Below are positions 22,762 through 24,024 of a stretch of 24,024 nt of DNA, one piece after another. The position numbers and the translations under genes were made by a program. Below the pieces are notes generated by a model. That model was not told where the DNA came from, made no database searches, and worked only from the letters and a program-made list of their open reading frames with translations. This DNA is from JBBSOW01 sp038259365 (GTDB lineage Bacteria; Actinomycetota; Actinomycetes; Propionibacteriales; Propionibacteriaceae). Position 1 is the first letter of the stretch. Each line of letters begins with the position of its first letter. Where the stretch lies: positions 1 to 24,024 of the forward strand of contig JBBSOW010000043.1 of assembly GCA_038259365.1 (NCBI GenBank), written 5' to 3'.

Positions 22762-24024
22762 TCACGGTTGCGGACCTGTCGCAGGCGCTCGGGGGTGGGT
22801 TGCTGAGCGTGGTGTGCGGCCCCGAAACATCGCCGGTCGACGATGTCACCATCTCCGAGCCCGGGCCGCACCTGCCGGCCCGGCCCGGAGACCTCGTCTT
22901 GGGGGTCGGCATCCAGGGTGTCACCCAGGCCGTCGATCTCGTCCGCCGGTGCAGCGGGGCGGGCGCCGCTGGGGTGGCGCTGCGGCGCAGCCTGGCCGGC
23001 AGACGACGGGTGCACGAGGCCGCGCGGGCCGCCGGATTGTGCGTCATCGCGGTGGGTGAGCAGGCCTCGTGGGCCCATCTCGCCTGGTTACTCCGCGGAG
23101 CCATCGACCGCGCGGCAGCGGTGGACGTGCTGAGCCTGGACACGATGGGCGTTGCCGGGCCGGTCCACGACGACCTCTTCGCGTTGGCGGACGCCGTCGC
23201 CACCCTCGTGGGCGGGCCGGTCACCGTCGAGGATGCCCGCTCCCGGGTGCTGGCCTACTCGGCGCGGCAAGACGTGCCCGACGAGGCGCGGGTCTCGACC
23301 ATCATCGGTCGACGGGTCCCCCCAGCCCTCCTCACCGCCTACCGGGCCGGCGGAGTCTTTCGGCGGTTGGCCACCTCGGCCGACCCGTTCATGGTGCCAC
23401 CGGCCAGGGGTGGCGAGGCAACAGCTCGCTACGTCGTCCCGGTGCGCGCCGGCGGCGAATGGCTCGGCTCTATCTGGGTGGTCATCGACGCGCCGCCACC
23501 CACCCCGGTGGTCGAGGAAGTGCTCAGTACTGCCGCGGTCGTGGCCCTGCACCTACTGCGGCTTCGCACCCGTTCGGATCTTTCCCGGCGGGTCCTGCGC
23601 GAACGGCTGCGGCAGGCGCTGACAGGGGCCGATCCCGGGGCGCGGCAATGGTTGCCGAACCCCCCATGGCGCGTGGTGGCGCTCGGGCCGGGGACGGGAT
23701 TGGAGTTGTGGGAATCCCTGCTGCGGCGACGCGCCTGGACCCAGCCCTTGGTGGTGGACGTCGATGGCCGCGACTACGCCCTGGTGAGCGACGGCGCCGG
23801 CGTCGGGGCGCCTGGCACCTGGCCCTGGCTGGAGTCCTTGGTGCAGACGCTGGGACGCGGCGGCGATCCGGTGCTCGCCGCGGCCGGACGGCCGGCGCGA
23901 AAACTCAAGGATCTGCCGCGCAGCCGATCCGAGGCCCTCGAAGCGCTGGTGGTCCTGGAGCGAGGCGGGGCCGTCTCACCCGCCACGACGGCCGAGCGGG
24001 TCTGGCCCCAGGTCACCATCGACC
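22758..24024 (+). CDS. PucR-family transcriptional regulator (3' partial)
   Basis: At least 422 codons, open at the right edge. The N-terminal ITVADLSQALGGGLLSVVCG followed by DVTISEPGP and GDLVLGVGIQ is the PucR-type (purine catabolism regulator) domain, here about 1-120. A GAF-like middle section (about 135-260: HDDLFALADAVATLVGGPVTVED) and a CdaR GGDEF-like section follow. The C-terminal PucR helix-turn-helix should lie beyond the window. GTG 22758 is chosen because the family usually begins (M)ITV.DL and because of the overlap with the leader ORF. An in-frame ATG at 22728 is the alternative. PucR proteins act in purine, amino-acid and proline catabolism. The divergent DadA-like gene is the likely target. 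Confidence 0.85.
   Translation, partial: MITVADLSQALGGGLLSVVCGPETSPVDDVTISEPGPHLPARPGDLVLGVGIQGVTQAVDLVRRCSGAGAAGVALRRSLAGRRRVHEAARAAGLCVIAVGEQASWAHLAWLLRGAIDRAAAVDVLSLDTMGVAGPVHDDLFALADAVATLVGGPVTVEDARSRVLAYSARQDVPDEARVSTIIGRRVPPALLTAYRAGGVFRRLATSADPFMVPPARGGEATARYVVPVRAGGEWLGSIWVVIDAPPPTPVVEEVLSTAAVVALHLLRLRTRSDLSRRVLRERLRQALTGADPGARQWLPNPPWRVVALGPGTGLELWESLLRRRAWTQPLVVDVDGRDYALVSDGAGVGAPGTWPWLESLVQTLGRGGDPVLAAAGRPARKLKDLPRSRSEALEALVVLERGGAVSPATTAERVWPQVTID

Overview
The window comes from a high-GC actinomycete. The evidence is GC-rich third codon positions, frequent GTG starts, a wax-ester-synthase/DGAT-family enzyme, an Rv3235-like gene beside secA, a long-form hibernation factor, a GlnR-type box before amtB-glnK, an actinobacterial LexA box, and several -10 hexamers placed for leaderless mRNAs. 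I cannot assign a genus. About 90% of the window is coding. No tRNA, rRNA, CRISPR array, insertion sequence or prophage gene was seen.

Region 1 (1-7231), housekeeping and envelope. A WS/DGAT-like acyltransferase on the minus strand runs off the left edge through a Lys/Ala-rich tail made of 30-bp tandem repeats. Divergent from it lies a lipoprotein with a cupredoxin-like domain, coupled to a polytopic membrane protein. The Rv3235-like gene follows and overlaps the 3' end of convergent secA by 26 bp.

Region 2 (7232-10580), base damage and detoxification. A DoxX-like membrane protein precedes alkB, whose promoter carries a canonical LexA box over the -35 position. A YiiM-like MOSC protein and a YcaQ-type DNA glycosylase follow on the opposite strand.

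Region 3 (10595-13205), stress and nitrogen. The ribosome hibernation factor hpf is divergent from amtB-glnK, which has a near-perfect GlnR box upstream. No glnD follows. The 367 bp after glnK holds nothing convincingly coding.

Region 4 (13573-21332), a putative catabolic island and the most interesting part. A LysR regulator is divergent from a five-gene operon, with a dyad-symmetric T-N11-A operator candidate between them. The operon encodes a BCCT transporter with an altered aromatic box, a semialdehyde-dehydrogenase-like ALDH, a 591-aa protein of no recognised family, a peptidase-M19-fold protein that has lost several canonical metal ligands, and a small DUF3726/Ldh2-like protein. The last four genes are joined by 4-bp ATGA overlaps. 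Repeated GC-rich hairpins close the operon. I infer uptake and breakdown of a betaine-like or related zwitterionic compound, possibly through new chemistry.

Region 5 (21342-24024). A DadA-like FAD amino-acid oxidoreductase is divergent from a PucR-family regulator cut by the right edge. The regulator is preceded by a possible leaderless 15-codon Trp-rich leader ORF whose stop overlaps its start.
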